Shown here: piece by piece, positions 42,929 to 57,011 of the stretch
Position numbering within the stretch: the first letter of the stretch is position 1
Layout: each line of letters opens with the position of its first letter
DNA from: Brachionus rotundiformis
Lineage: Eukaryota; Rotifera; Eurotatoria; Ploima; Brachionidae
Length of the DNA stretch: 64,000 nt
Direction: 5' to 3'
NCBI GenBank assembly: GCA_016802295.1
Contig: JAESIW010000065.1
Span: 558,001 to 622,000 of the forward strand
Notes under the pieces: generated by a model
Databases searched by the model: none
Told to the model about the DNA's origin: nothing
The model's input: only the letters and a program-made list of their open reading frames with translations
Translations under genes and position numbers: made by a program

Positions 42929-45680
42929 TTAAGTATAAACTATAAAAGCTTGAGTAAATTCAGCTAAATCTATCTTGCCATCTTTGTTTGTGTCCATAGC
43001 TTCAATCATTGATTTGATAGCTTCGTCACTAATAACTTCATTTTGGTCTAAGAATATTATTTTACACGCATTGGCAAATTCTTGTAAATTAATTGTTCCT
43101 GAATGATTATCATCAATTAAATTAAATAAAGCCACCAAAGTATCCTTGTATCGAGCCAAAGCATGATTAATATCTTTATGTTCGGTCGTAAATGTGTACA
43201 AAATATCACAATTATCAAAGCTAGTTTCATATTTAACCATGTTTTTTTTTTGATTGTAGTCAACTAACTTATCTCGATATCTAAGCCATGGTATTTTTTC
43301 GACTCCCATCGCTTTTGTCAAAGCCATTGACCAGTCGCTTAGACTTAAATATCCAGTATTCTTCGGGTCCAATTTTTTAAAATGTTCTCTGATGTTTTTT
43401 CTGTTAGCAAACACTAATCGCTTTAGACCACGGATGGCTTTAGCTTCAAACAATTCAATTCTTTGCTTGTCGAGCTCTCCAGACCCAGGAGCTATAAACT
43501 GCTTAATTTCTAGTTTTTGTTGGGGTCGTATTATACAAATTGAGCCTTTATTTATTCCACCACAGTAATTTGATGCAGAAAAAATTGTGATACATTTGTT
43601 ATTATGGTGAAACTCGTAGCCCTCTACTTTACATTCATGTGAGCGGATAAGTAGAGAAATTCCATATTTTTCAAAAACGGCTTCGGTAACATCAGGACCA
43701 AATCTAAGAAAAAAAAGTTGACAATAAATATTGTCAAATAAAATTGTCTAATTAATTAATTTAAAATTTTTTTAAACTGTTAACTAGAGCTAGTCTATCT
43801 ACATTAGAAATCTAAAAGCTGGACCATAAATAATGGATTTTTAAAATATAAACTTTTGTTGGCTGTGAGAATAACTTTAGAAGCATGGTTAAAATAATAA
43901 ATATGTTAGACTAAGACGACAAAACAAATTAGAGAACTAATAATAAAAATTTTATAATCTTTAAAATCTGAATTATAAAAGCCTTTGAATTTTGAAATTT
44001 CTGTGTTCTTTATGTAAAAGCAAATATTTAAAAAATAATCTCTTAAAAATTAAAAGTCAAATATCTTTTTGAAAATTATTATAAATCTTGAAAATAGAAA
44101 AAATCTAAAATAATATATTATTATCATTTAGACTGAAATTTAATAATTTAATTTAAAGATGCTTCCTTCATTTTTGTTTAAAAATTAATAAAAAACAGTA
44201 TTTCAATTTTTAACTCAAGATATTAATTTATATTTTAAATTTATTTCTAATTATAAATTTAATTAACTATAAAATTCGAGATCCAACTTTATTTATCTAT
44301 ACAACAATATAATTACTTTAAATACATGATCTTAATAAGTTCTTAAAATTTATTCTTAATTATAAAATAATCAAGCAATTCTTATTGATAATAAAAATAC
44401 TGTCAATTTTTTTCTTGGATCGATTTAAATTATTTCAAGTTAAAAACCATCAAGCTAATAAAACTTTTGAGTACTCACTGTTTAGCTATATGTCTCTGCT
44501 TATTAAAAATACAGCCCAAACAATTCTTAAATAAATAATTAATTAATCTTTGTAATTAAAAATTAAAAACTTTACCTGTGGATCCGACCAAAGAAGATCT
44601 TGCATTTGCTGTTTTTCCCTTCTTTCTGCTTCGGTTGACCCAGAATAAATTCCGTCCAGACTCGGGTACTTACTTCTTTCTAAAGACATAATCAAATTTA
44701 GATCAGTATCTTTTGATATACCGCCATGTACTAGGAAATAATTTAGAATAAAACTTAAAAATTCTATCTCAATCATTACCAACTAAAATTCTACTAATTT
44801 GCTGCTTGGGACTTTTCTGATAAACCATAGACATAAGAGGTAATAAGACAAATACTTGTGAGCACTTTTTCATTAACAATTTTGAATACAAACAGTATTT
44901 TGTCATTACTTCTTCCTTAAAACCGAATCGCACTGAACATCCATAATCCTCATGATTGCCCCGATTGAGAAAAAAACTATTATATTTTCCACCATACAAT
45001 ACCAAACCGTAAAGTAAAGTCAACAAAACTTCGCATTGCTGGGCCCCTCTGTCCACAAAATCGCCATTAAACAAATAAACATTTTTCTTTGATGGAAAAC
45101 CATTTAAATCAAAAATTGTAAATAAATCAATAAACTGTCCATGCAAATCACCCACTACATTAACTTTGAATTCATTTTCAATATTTTCCGGTTCTGGATC
45201 TTCAATGCAATTTATTTCATTGATGTTTGGCAAATTGCTTAAGTAATCAATGGCTCTATTGAGGATCATGAGTGTGTATCGTGTATGCAATATCTGCTCA
45301 TTACGGAAAGAATTGATTAATTTTTCAAAATCGCTTTCATTAAATTCCTCATTTAAATGAATGCCTGTATAATCTGATTCAATTTTTATATCTTTTTCGG
45401 TCGTGTTCATTAAGTCATCCTGAATCGAGCTAGAAATGTATCGATTCATTTCATCATTGTCTGTATGCTTGATTAATTTAATCCATCTAAGAAAAAATTT
45501 GTTGAGATTTAAATGGTCTTGTTCTTCTGAATATTCAATCAGTTGCTGAATATTAAATGCTGCTTTTTCCCGGACCTTAAGCCGGTCTTTGAATCCGCGA
45601 AAATTCTTTTGTATTGTCTCAGCTGCCTTGTCGGCAAACGACAATGGTGAATTGGCCACACTGCTGCGCCCCGAAGACAT
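42929..45680 (-). CDS. PPEF2: Serine/threonine phosphatase with EF hands (PPEF/rdgC; 4 exons, 625 aa)
   Basis: Exons 45680-44780, 44730-44576, 44525-44479 and 43703-42929 join in frame. An IQ-type calmodulin-binding helix (AAETIQKNFRGFKDRLKVRE) is at about residues 19-38. The metallophosphatase core has GDLHGQ, GDFVDRG, RGNHE, VHGGIS and RSHE, covering the metal ligands. The C-terminal part has three EF-hand-like loops: the first degenerate (DPKNTGYLSLSD), the other two complete (DDNHSGTINLQE, DTNKDGKIDLAE). The family dephosphorylates rhodopsin in fly photoreceptors (rdgC) and acts in sensory neurons; calcium and calmodulin regulate it. Exon 3 is only 47 bp and covers the variable loop before FGPDV, which lacks the usual Gly-rich stretch. 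Confidence 0.92.
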
Positions 45681-48600
45681 TTTTCGAAAAAATTAAATTT
45701 TCATTTGTGAAAATAAAATGTATCTACAATAGAAAATTAAAATTGTCTAATTTTTAGGTCTTATCGCACTGAAAATCTGATTATAATTCATTTGATAAAA
45801 TATGCCGTAGAGAATGATTAAAATTAATTTTCATCAAAGAAAAAGAAAAATTATTTTTTTTTGAGATTAGGATCAAAAACAATATTAAATTATTGTCATA
45901 TGCAGATTTTACGGATATTTTCTAAGAAATAGAACTTAGTTTTTCATTTAATAAAATTAAATAAATTTATTTATCTGGAAATTTAATTCTTCAAAAAAAA
46001 CATATTTTTTTATTAAAAAATCAATTTGGATTAAAAAAATAAAAGAATTATCTGAATTTTGAATCAACTTGAATTTTAATATTAAGATTAACTTTCTTTT
46101 TTGATTATTAAAAATCAATTATGAAAAGAAAAATTTAAATCGGACTATTTTTGGCAAATAAAGCGATACAAAAAATTTCAAAACGAAACCCTAAAAAATA
46201 TTGATTCAAAAGTAATTCCAAAACCCTTTGGGAAAATTTGTGTTGCGCAAAAATGTTTATAATCAAATTAGAAAAAAAACGAAAATAAAAAACTGAGTAG
46301 TATAGTAAATGGACTTTTTAAAGCTTAAGAATAATTCAATTTAAATAACCAAAAAATATAATCTCTCAAAGTGTTTCCAATAAACAACTCAAAACAATAA
46401 ATCTAAATCATTAAAAAACCAAATATTTTTTAGAAACAAAACTCTTAGTAATAGTGTTGTTTTCTTTTTTTAATTTTTTGTTTTGTTCATTTATCAAATT
46501 TTATTCCACTTATTCTACTTAATTCTGATTATCATTATTTCTTGAAAGTTTTCTTAAAAAGCTATGGTATATTGGTCCGGTCCGAACTCAATTAATCTTA
46601 AATATGATCGATAAATTTTCTTTGTTATTCTAAAACAATATTTTTATACATTTTTTATGTCCGGTTTTGTTTTTTAATAAAAATAAGTGATCTGTGAAAA
46701 TAGTTCTAGCTTTCAATTTGCTTAAATAAAACAATTTCAGCAAGCTTTAGTTCTAATGGCCGAAAATTAATATATTTAAATAAACAAAATCTCTCATGTA
46801 TAAGTTAACTTAATTGCATTCTTCTGGTTATTAAATGAGAAAAATCATGGTGCAAACAAAGTTTATAAAACGATAATTATTTTCTCTTAAAAAATACGCA
46901 TAAGAAAAATATTTGAAATAAAATGAAACCCCCCTACGAAATACTAATTCATTATTTGGGTATTAATTTTCAGAAAAAAATTTTTAAACCGTAGGAAAAT
47001 ATAATAATTTTATTCATTAGCTAAACAAGATCCTTCTAATTGACCAATTTTATTCCTTAAAAAAATTAAATTAGTTAATTAAGTTCATAAATTGACAGGG
47101 TAGTCGAAATTTTCGGAATATATTTTTGCTTGTTTCCTTGAAATTATTTAGGAAATTATAAAGGATTCAATTTACTTAATAATAAGATTTTCTTAAAAAT
47201 TATATGTTTTTCTGATTAAAAAGAAAACTAGTTTAACTTTGCATAGAATTAATTTTCGTCAAACTAAAAATTTAAAATAGAATCCCCTAAAATGGAAATT
47301 TCGGTGAATTAATTTAACTTTTATTATTATTTCTAACTTTAAAAAAAGGTTAACATTAGCATCTTTTCAGTTTCTAAGTAAAATAGGACTTAATAAAAAG
47401 TTTATTTGGGGAAATTTTTTTAAAAAGCTACTATTAAAAACTTTGCCATTTAGAATTTCCTCAAATATCTTTTGTAATAAACGATCTTTCAAGTGAAAGA
47501 CCTAAAGCTGAAAGATTAATGTGATGTTGAAAAAAAAACACCCTGAAAATAAAACAATATTTAAATGAATCAATTTACCTTAAAGTAAAGTATCCATGGT
47601 TTTGAAACCTTATTTCTTCTTAAATCTAATTTGAATATTAAATTCAACAGCTGAGATGAAAATCTTGTAGCAACAAGTGATTTCGTAACAAGCTCCAGGT
47701 AAATTAAAATAACTCTTATATTAGTGAGTTTATACTTTTTTAAATAAAAACTAATTTTGTATATTCATTTAAAATTGAATCTTTAAATTGATAAAAAAAA
47801 ACTTCAAACAGAAATACCTTAATTTTTGGTGTATTAAAATGGAAAGAACAAGCTTTAATAAAAAAACACGATAAAATTTACCTTTTAGGTAAGCTTATGC
47901 TGTTAAATTATTTACAAAATATTTACATTTAAATTTAGTTTGTTAAGCTATTATTTGTAAGATTTGATTAAATATCAGCAAATGGAATTTTTTAAACAAA
48001 ACTTATTCTCTTTATCATACAATTTCATTTATTTCTTTGTAATCGACTTGACATTTTAAATTATTTATTATTTCCTTGGTATTTTTTCCAAATCAAGTAT
48101 AAACCAATTGTAACATTTTATAATGAACTTTTTGTTTAAAAATAATTTTCATGAAGCAAATTCATTCTGATTTTTAAATGCTGATTAGGCTACAAATTTT
48201 ACGATTTTACTGTCTCTTTTTAATCATAATTAAAATAATAAATTTATAATTTTTTATAATAAATTTGTGTGAAAAAACTTTAAATATATTTAAATTAATC
48301 ATATCTATTTTTATTATCCTAGGGCTTCAGATTGCTTCTCTTAAATTAGCTCTAAATATTTAAACTTAAGTTTTTGAGTTTATTAGTTGCTCACGTATTC
48401 GACAAACACTGCTGATTTACACATTTTTTTAACATTATTTGACCCAAATTATCTTTAAATTAACTGTGTAGTTACATAAGTAACAATAAAGCACACTTTG
48501 GTTACTAAGAAAATCGTTTTTTCTTGTTTTTTTTCAGACTCTCAAAAATTTTAATCATTAATCAAGTTTATAAAAGCTTGAAAATACCATCAACTTACCT

Positions 48601-51600
48601 ATTCAATTTTTTTTAATAATTAATAACGATATCATCAAGAAAGGTGAAAACATTCGGCTTTCTCTATATATAGTAAGGAAAATAAAAAAATTTAAAAGAA
48701 TCAAAAAGACTAAAAATATTTCTAAGAACTAAATATAATTTTTGTATAATTAGTATTTGATTTATTTGTCTCAAAGTTAAATTTTTTGATTATTATTTGA
48801 TAAAATTAATTCCTAGCTTAAATACTTTAAAATAAAAAAATAAAAAAATTTTCAAATAAAGATATTATGTATATCTATGATAAATAAAATGATTAGTTTT
48901 AAGACAGATATTTCGATAAATTGTATCTGCCAGAAAAAGTTGGTAAATTTCAAAAAAAAACAATAAGAAATTTTTCGTGTTTAAAAGTAGCAATTTTGGA
49001 AAAATTACCTCTAAAAACGTAATAGTTGATAATTTTCGAGCAAGATATGATGCTTGATTTTTAACATAAAATTCAAAACTTTTTTAAAATTGTATAGTTA
49101 AATTAAAAAAAAATAATATTTTTTTAGTTATTCATTTACGGTTAGTTGAATTTTTTAATAATTTGCATTTTTTAAGATTGACTGACATTATTGACGTAAC
49201 ATAGTTAATTTTTGAAAAATCGAAATTAATTTAGCAAAATAACTATTTGAATTTGAATCAACATGTTTAATTATGATTCTATATTTAAGAAATTTTGCTA
49301 AAATAGGAAGTTAATTAAATAAATAAATAATTGATAAAAAAATTAATAACTAAATAAAATATATTAATCTTTAACAATTTTCTATTTAATTATTTTAACA
49401 AAAAGAAGACATGCTTTTAAATTAACTAATGAAACATGTGCTTTTTGGAGAATTTTTAATTTTATTCGACTAATTTAGTGGTCAACTTATTGGAAAATTA
49501 AATTAGAATTTACTTTTCGTTCGATTTATCAGCTTTTGATAAATTTTATCAGTATTCAAAAAAATAATGAACTGATAAATGTTAAATTTTCAATTTCTAA
49601 GAATAGAAATATTGAAGAGATGAGCATTTTAAAGTTGACAGAAAATACTTTCATATTAAAAGAATTTTATTAAATCCGAAAGATTAAAATCAATCATTTA
49701 GCAATCTTAACTCTTAAAATCTTTCACAGTATTTTTTATACTATGCCACTAAAATTACTTCTAAATGATATAACTGACAACCTGTCAAGCTTTATTAAAA
49801 GTTCTAGCGTTTGATTTAACTCACATTTATCAATCCAATAATTCGAATGATTTATTGATTTATTTATAATTATCTAATTTATAATGAATTATAATTTTTT
49901 AATTCAACGGATGCAAAATAGTTAATTAAAAATTCTTTTATTAACTAAATGTATAACATGAGAAACTGGATTATTTGTTGATAATAAAATTTACTAAACG
50001 AAACCATTGTTTTTTTTCACCAAGTGTGGATATAAATTTTATCTATTTTTTCATTTTTAAAGTTCTTTGTGTTCATTTATTTAATTTTCAATTTACCTTG
50101 AGAAAATTAAACTAATGAACTGCGTGATCATTAACAAGTAAATCTATAAAATAAAACAATATAAAATAAAATTTAATTACGTATAATTCGATTAAAGTTT
50201 TAAACTATTAAATATAAATAATTTGCTTATTACATTAAATTAATCAAAAATTTCTTTTAAGATTTTAAAACTAATTAGTTCTAAAACAAAATTTGAATTT
50301 ATTAAATTAAAGCACTCTTATTTGATACGATTTAATACTTTTCGAAAAGTAAGCAAAAACAAACTTCAATAGGCTTGTTATAATTTAGTGTTTATCTTAT
50401 CTAAATAAGAAAAATATATAATATCCTAAAGAAATCGTAAAATTTATCATAAACTCCAATACTATGACATGCTGTGAATTTGTGCAATATTTAAAAGTGT
50501 TAAATCTATTTTTCTTTGACATTCTAATTCTTTACTTATAAATTATCCCCTTCGATTATTCTGCCTTATTATTGATCGTTTATCATTCTACATTAACTTT
50601 ACAGAAATTAATTTTTCTAGTATGTTGTTAGAAAATTGGCAGAAAGAGACCTTTGTAGTAATTTTACAAAACCACATTTAAAAAAACAGAAATAGCGCTC
50701 ACCTACTATCAATTAATCACTACGAAAAACTCATTTAATTTAAAAATAACAATTAAAAATATCTTTAAATTATAAATTCTCTAGGCAAGCTTTGTTTTTA
50801 GAGTAAATTTTGAAAAAATATAATTTTATTCAAAAGCATCATTACCTAAAAAAATAAAATACAAACTATGATTTAGTCAATGTTTATACGATTTAATGGA
50901 TTGTTTTAAAACTTTTAATTAAAATTTTTGTGTTAATGTATAATATAAGCTTGAATAAAGTTTATAAGAAAAATCATTACAAGTCTTGGAGGTTGAACTA
51001 AAGAATTCTAAATATGCAATTAAATTCTTTTTTGTATTCAATAGCCTTTATATAATTTTTAAAAAAATTATTTTTATAAAAAAGAGCAATTTCTGATTTT
51101 ATAAAATTAAGAAAAGTTTTTGGTAATTTTTGAGGACTTGATTTACTAACAGAAACATAATAAATTAAACTTAATGATTTAGAGATATCTTTCTGGAAAA
51201 TAGACCTTAGTATTTTTTAGTTCTAATTAATTCGGAAACAAAAATTTATTTAATTTAACACAAGTTTTTATAAGACTTTTATGCTTAAAAAATGATTCAT
51301 AAAAGATACATTCTAACTTGCGAGACAACCAATAATTTGGTAACAAAACAAAAGTCTCCAAATTTTACTCACTTTAATTTACTATATGAATATGGTTACA
51401 TTTTAATCTATATAAATATATTTTCCGAGATATTTTATCGCTATTTTACTTGACTAAATAAAAATTCATCAAGATTATTTATCAAAAATTTATTCATAAG
51501 TTTTTTAAGTTTATTTTTTGATTAAAAAGACAAATGGTTAAAAAATTAAATATTTTTTACAGATCCCCTAACAAAAATAACACTATAGTTTAAATCTGAA

Positions 51601-51877
51601 ATTTTGGGTTTAAACAATTAAAAATCATTAAATTTATTATTAAAAATTAGAGTCATTTTAATTTTGATATAATCAAGGAAATAATTATGAAAATTGTCAA
51701 AATAATTATTAATTTGATAAGAAATAATTAATTTTTAAAAGTATTCTAAAATTAATTTATAATAATTTTTTCTTTTATTTATTGTAAAAAAAGATATCTA
51801 GAATAATTTATTTAAAATTTTTAATTTAATTAAGCTCAATTTTTGTTTAAAAACCAATTTTTTAACTAATTAAAAGA
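45681..51877. other. Longest gene desert of the window (6.2 kb)
   Basis: Very A+T-rich on both strands with no credible exon, RNA gene or repeat that I could see. The first few hundred bases are upstream of PPEF and may include its promoter. Confidence 0.5.
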
Positions 51878-52225
51878 CTATTTTGGTTTGTTTCTTTGTG
51901 ATAAAGCAGCGGCGCTCTTCTTTCTATGGCTCATTTGAAGCCATTCATCAATAGATGGTGTTAAAGGTGTCTGGTTAATCATGTTTAATTTGGAAGACGA
52001 ACTGTAAATATCTTTGAGAATTAAATTTTTTTCAACACGTGAATCCCATTTTTGAGATCGTTTTAGCTTTTTTTCTTTGATGGCAATCTCTTGTTCAAGC
52101 TTGCGTTCAAGAACACCAAGTTTTTCTCTATGCTCGAGATCACGGCAATTTGCGGCAATTAAATTTATTTCACCGCTAAGCCGTCTCCGAGGAGAAGCTG
52201 ACTGAAGTTTTGTAAATTCGTTCAT
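51878..52225 (-). CDS. Small charged protein of unknown function (115 aa)
   Basis: A single open frame with ATG and stop. Its composition is coding-like (many Lys, Arg and Glu, plus SASPRRRLSGEINLIAANC at the N terminus). Residues about 30-60 (REKLGVLERKLEQEIAIKEK) could form a short coiled coil. The C terminus (IDEWLQMSHRKKSAAALSQR) is basic. I recognise no family. It lies 1.7 kb from the SPATA7 3' end on the same strand; separate promoters are likely. It could also be the last exon of a longer gene, as no supporting upstream exon was found. Confidence 0.55.
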   Translation of the reverse strand: MNEFTKLQSASPRRRLSGEINLIAANCRDLEHREKLGVLERKLEQEIAIKEKKLKRSQKWDSRVEKNLILKDIYSSSSKLNMINQTPLTPSIDEWLQMSHRKKSAAALSQRNKPK

Positions 52226-53970
52226 TTCAATTTCTATTTGAGCACTTTAAAAATCGATTAGAAAAAATAAGAATATTGTAAAATAAGATTTGGATTTAAA
52301 GAATTCTTACAAAATAAAGAAAAATCAGTCATTTGAATTTATTTCTAGCATAAACAGAGCTCAAAAAAATTAAAGTAAAATACTAAAAAGAAGCCCTCAA
52401 GACTAAAATAAAAAAGGAAAAACAATTTTTGAATTATTAGTCTAAAATTGATTTCGATGAACTTGTTTTTGATCAATTTTTGCCTATTTTCAGTTACTTT
52501 TTTCTAGTTTAGATGTATTAAATAATATTGAATCTAATTTTAAGAAAATTTTAAAAAATCTATGGAAATATTAGTAAATAGTTTAAGTTTAACTAGAATT
52601 ACAAAAATAAAATTTAAGAAATACCGACATTTAGTTTGAGAAATAAAAGGTATTAGATTTTATAACTTAGTTTTTAGATTTTCTTTATAATTTAAAAACA
52701 TTTATAAAGTTTTTTAATTATGTTATTGTCTATATTGTTAAAACAAGAATTAAAAAAAAAATCTTTACTTAAAATCCACTTTAACAAATAGAAAACAATT
52801 GAATTTTTATATAACTGAATTTTTAAAATGTATTATTTAATTTTTTTATGGAAAATTGTTTTTAAATATTTTGACTTTTTTATTTTAAAATTTTTTTAAT
52901 AAGTATCTAACAAATATCAACATGATAATTTGGTTTATAAACTTTTCGTTTATTTCTTTCACAATTTCTTAAACTCTCTAGACGAAGTTATCCTGGAAAT
53001 CAAATTTCATAATCAATTATTTAAATTTTAATAAAGAATTTAATTAGCTTATTCTCGTCAGATTTTATATATTTGCTTATCCCTACTGTTTAGCTAGATT
53101 TTCGCGACTTGAATGCATATTCTATCTGAATGAATGTAACTGAGCCAAAAGTTTCTTGATTTTTATTTCATGCAAATATTTTATGTGGATATTAAATAAG
53201 AAAGCTTATAATTAATTTCTTTTATTATTTCTGTGAAAATAATAAACGAATATCAAACAAATATTTAGATTAATATATGTTTTCCAAAAACATGATACAA
53301 TAAAAAATTTTTCAGGATTCATTTTTCTAATTGAATTTGTTATATCATTTTATATAATAAAAGACCTAAAAAATTCAGCAAACTAGATGTTGATATTTAT
53401 AGTGCAAACTTTGAGTATTTTATAATTTTTTGCCTCTAGGAAAAACAAAAATTAATTTATATAAATTTAATTAATTGAATTAATAAAAACATGATATTTA
53501 GTTTAAATTTTTTCCCAATTTGGTTGTTAAAAGGATCCTTATTTTTGCATTTAATTTGATAAAATTAATTTTTCTATAATCCTAATAAAAATCAATTATT
53601 TTCTTATAAAATGTTATCAAATTCTAAGAAGAAACATACAAATTACTAAAAATCCTAAATTCATCTGACCAAAACTATTTAGCATTAAAATATTGTTGTA
53701 TCTAAAACTGTAAGAATTTAATGAGCCCAAAAACCAGAAAATTAATTTTCAAACTATTTTGCTGGTAAATTACTGAACTTGAATGAATCACCACCTTCTT
53801 TTTTTAACTTCTTAATTAGAAAAATTCAGCTTGCAAATTTGATTTAAAAAAAAATAATTAAATTTAACAAAAATGTATTGAAATTTTAATCAAAAAACTT
53901 TTCTCATTTTTAAAAAAAAATTTTTATGAATTTATGTTTTTATTTTTATCATTTTTGAATAAAAAAATCA
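52226..53970. other. Intergenic A+T-rich region
   Basis: 1.7 kb between the small orphan and SPATA7. No gene recognised. Confidence 0.5.
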
Positions 53971-56420
53971 TTAAAAATCATCTTCATCTGAAGTATTTGC
54001 TGCATTGGCATTATCTGGTTCAAGATTTTTCTTTGCTGTTCTAGGCTTTGGTGTTGGCGTATCGACCGATCTTGATCTATTTTCACTTTCGTTACTGTCA
54101 GAACTTTTTTTTCGTAAGGCCCCTTTCCACATCTGTGTATTCATTTCATTAAACTGATCATCATTTTCCGAATCCCCACTGCCCAATTCTGGTTCACCAT
54201 AATTATCATTAAACAAAGCATCCTCATCAACTACACTATTTCTAATCGAATTGTCTTTGGCTTGGCTACTCCTTCGGCTTCCTTGATTATTAAACTCATT
54301 AGATTCTTTTTTTGACGATACAAAAATATCATCATCATCACTATCATTATTTTTATTAATCTGTTGTTCATTTTCTGGAAGAGATTTGCATAAACTAGCT
54401 TCTTGATTTTTTGAATCCAAGCTTTGTTTTCGACTTGGTATTGACGATTGACTTGGGGATTTTTTCAAAATGGAACTATGTCTTGATAACTTTGGAGTTG
54501 ATTTATCCGAATCGACTGAATTTTTTCGGCTCTGCTCATTGCCACTGCTCGAAGATTTCCGTCTTATAGTTTCAATATTTTGAATTATTTGATTTTCAAA
54601 ATCATCAAATAATTTTTTTCCATGGCTTACATTTAGATCACTTTTTTCATCGCCGATTAGCGATCGCGAACTACTTAATCTACTCGGATAACCAAATTTT
54701 TTCAATGACAAGTATTCATTATCTGCATCTGTATTCTCTTTATTTTGTTCCTTGTCCATTAAGAGAGCTTTGTTTATCGTTTGGTAAAAATTGGAATCGA
54801 TTTCAGATTCGGTTTCATTTGGAATTCCGATATCTAATCGCAATGATTCAAGAATTTCTCTCATTTTTCTTTCATCCAAACGATTTTTGTTCTTCTTGAG
54901 ATGATAATTAAAACAATTGGTTATCACCTTATTGCTGGTAATTCCGCGTTCCAATATATCTGTAGTAACATCCTTTAAAAATTCAATATACTTCAATTGC
55001 TCTTCTCTTTAAATACAAATTGAAATAATTATTTAGCTAATTATTATTTATTAATTATTACTTTTCTGCTGCTCTCTTGAGGCTTAATTGACTTGCTGAC
55101 AATCGCTTGTTGCCAATAGAAGCATTCAAGATTTCAGAACTATTTAATTTTGGCTGATTATACTCTTCTTCATCAGAGTCTTGGAAATTTTTCGACTCGA
55201 CTATTTTGGAATTATTTACCACTATAATGTCATCATCTATATCTTCAGCATTTTGTTTCAAATTATTTTTTTGTTCAAGAGTATCTTTTTTTCTCCTTCT
55301 TGGCGGTTCATAGCACTTAGATTGTTTTAATTTTGATGATGATTTTTCTAAATTTTTTATTCTAGGCTGAAACTCTTTATTTGGATGCTTAAATCTATCA
55401 GCATGCAGATCAAGAACGTCGTAATTGTGACCAGAAACTAGGCGAGACATGGCTTTTAGTGCCGGATTCACAATACCCGATAAATTTCTTTAATTAATTT
55501 ATTAAAATAAAAAAATATATATATTTATCTACCATGCTAACAGAGCCAACCTATAAATTATTCAACTAAGGTTGACAAAGTTCCGGTAGAAGCTAGGATT
55601 ATTGTTCTTACGGGTCATTAGTGGCATGAACATTAAACAGAAGAGTTGTAAGCATTTCCTTGGCATTTTTTTCAGTCTGCTTGTTATCTGATGCACTGGC
55701 AAACGGGTTTACAAATTGTTTTCTCTCTGGCTCAGATGGTTTGTACAACATTACTCTGTTTGGGTTGTGTTTGGTAAAATTAAGGACCATGTTAGACATA
55801 GATTTGTTTAATTTATGCTGATCTGGCAATGTTTTAGATTTGCTTTCCTCAGTTTTTAATGTACGAGATACCATTGTCAAAGATTTAGATTCCGATTTTT
55901 CATCTACTACACTCTACAAGCATATTTTTACTTTTAAATAATTAAAAGTATTAAATTTAATTACCAATGCATTTTCGGCACTTTTTGGACGATTCAAGTT
56001 TTTGTTGGCCCACGAAAGCTGAAGAAGTTCTCGTTTGACCCTATCTCTGGCTTTAAAAACATTATTTATAAGCAGCTTTATAAAAAAATTTAAGCTACCT
56101 TTTACACTCTTAGTTAGCGATTTCGGCGGTGATGTATCAATCGAAGCTAAATTAAAAATATTATTTATAAAAATAGAATAGGCACTGAGTCGTACGTTTT
56201 GCATTGATGACTTTTCTGTAATGGGATGCCATATTCTGGGCTGTAATAAATTGTTTCTCTAATTTACAACTTTCAGTAGCCAAAGCTTATAAATAAATAA
56301 ATAAATAAAATACTAATAATTGTACAATTTTGGTAAATTTAATCACTTACGAGAACTTTTGGTAATTAATAAACCCTTAGTGGCTGTTACCGAGGCGCTT
56401 TTCTGAGGAGGTATTGACAT
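53971..56420 (-). CDS. SPATA7: SPATA7 homologue, ciliary transition-zone protein (7 exons, 682 aa)
   Basis: Exons, in coding order: 56420-56351, 56285-56196, 56147-56109, 56050-55965, 55913-55612, 55487-55062 and 55006-53971, all in frame. Two blocks match vertebrate SPATA7. Near the N terminus, QNMASHYRKVINAKPSIDTS corresponds to KNHMAVHYNKILSAKAAVDC. At about residues 339-395, EEQLKYIEFLKDVTTDILE, SNKVI and ERKMREILESLRLDIGI correspond to the conserved C-terminal module. SPATA7 sits in the connecting cilium/transition zone with RPGRIP1 and is needed for photoreceptor cilia. The rest is low-complexity, rich in Ser, Lys and Asp, ending DEDDF. In an animal this suggests a role in ciliated sensory cells. 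The match is short but in the right order, so I am fairly confident. Confidence 0.85.
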
Positions 56421-57011
56421 TTTTTAAAAAGGCCGATTAAAAAATCAAAAATATGCAAAATAAATTTATTTGAGAGCAAAGCATTAATTATAAAATTAGT
56501 TATAATATTTTTAACTTTAAGCATGGCCTTAACACTCAATATGTGTTTCTCTAGCAACTAAGCTCGCTTCAATAAAGGTTGAGACTGAGAAATATTAAAA
56601 TCTAAAAAACCTTAATTATTCAAATTTGTCTAGTTTTGTAAAATCTCAGTTAATTTTTTACATTTGTCTGATGTATTTTAAAAATCTTAAATAAAAAGGA
56701 AAAACATCTGCAATTAATAGATTAGAAATCTAAAATAAAATTATTTACATAATCAAAAACAATGGTCTTTACTAATTTTTTGAAGTATATTTAAACAAAA
56801 AAATTTAAATGCTTTTTAATAAATTCATTTGAAATCAAAATTTGAATTCCCAGTATAGTGACAAAATTGCCGAATATTGCTTTATTCATTCATTAAGAAA
56901 CATCCTATAGTTTATGCAAAAGAAGCTTGATTGGGAAAGTTTCACGTGGGATTCTTGATTTTCATTGTTGATTATTGACCGAATGCAAAAAAAATTTTAA
57001 CTTATATTGAG
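56421..57011. other. Divergent promoter region between SPATA7 and the bHLH-PAS gene
   Basis: About 590 bp between two genes transcribed away from each other, so both promoters probably lie here. A CACGTG E-box-like core occurs near 56943 (TTTCACGTGGG). Nothing else is obvious. Confidence 0.45.

Noticed and set aside
46928..47000. CCTACGA / CGTAGGA as a terminal inverted repeat.
   Set aside because: Seven bases without further matching is expected by chance in 6 kb.
54705..54899. Plus-strand frame within SPATA7.
   Set aside because: It is antisense to a conserved SPATA7 exon and has no independent support.
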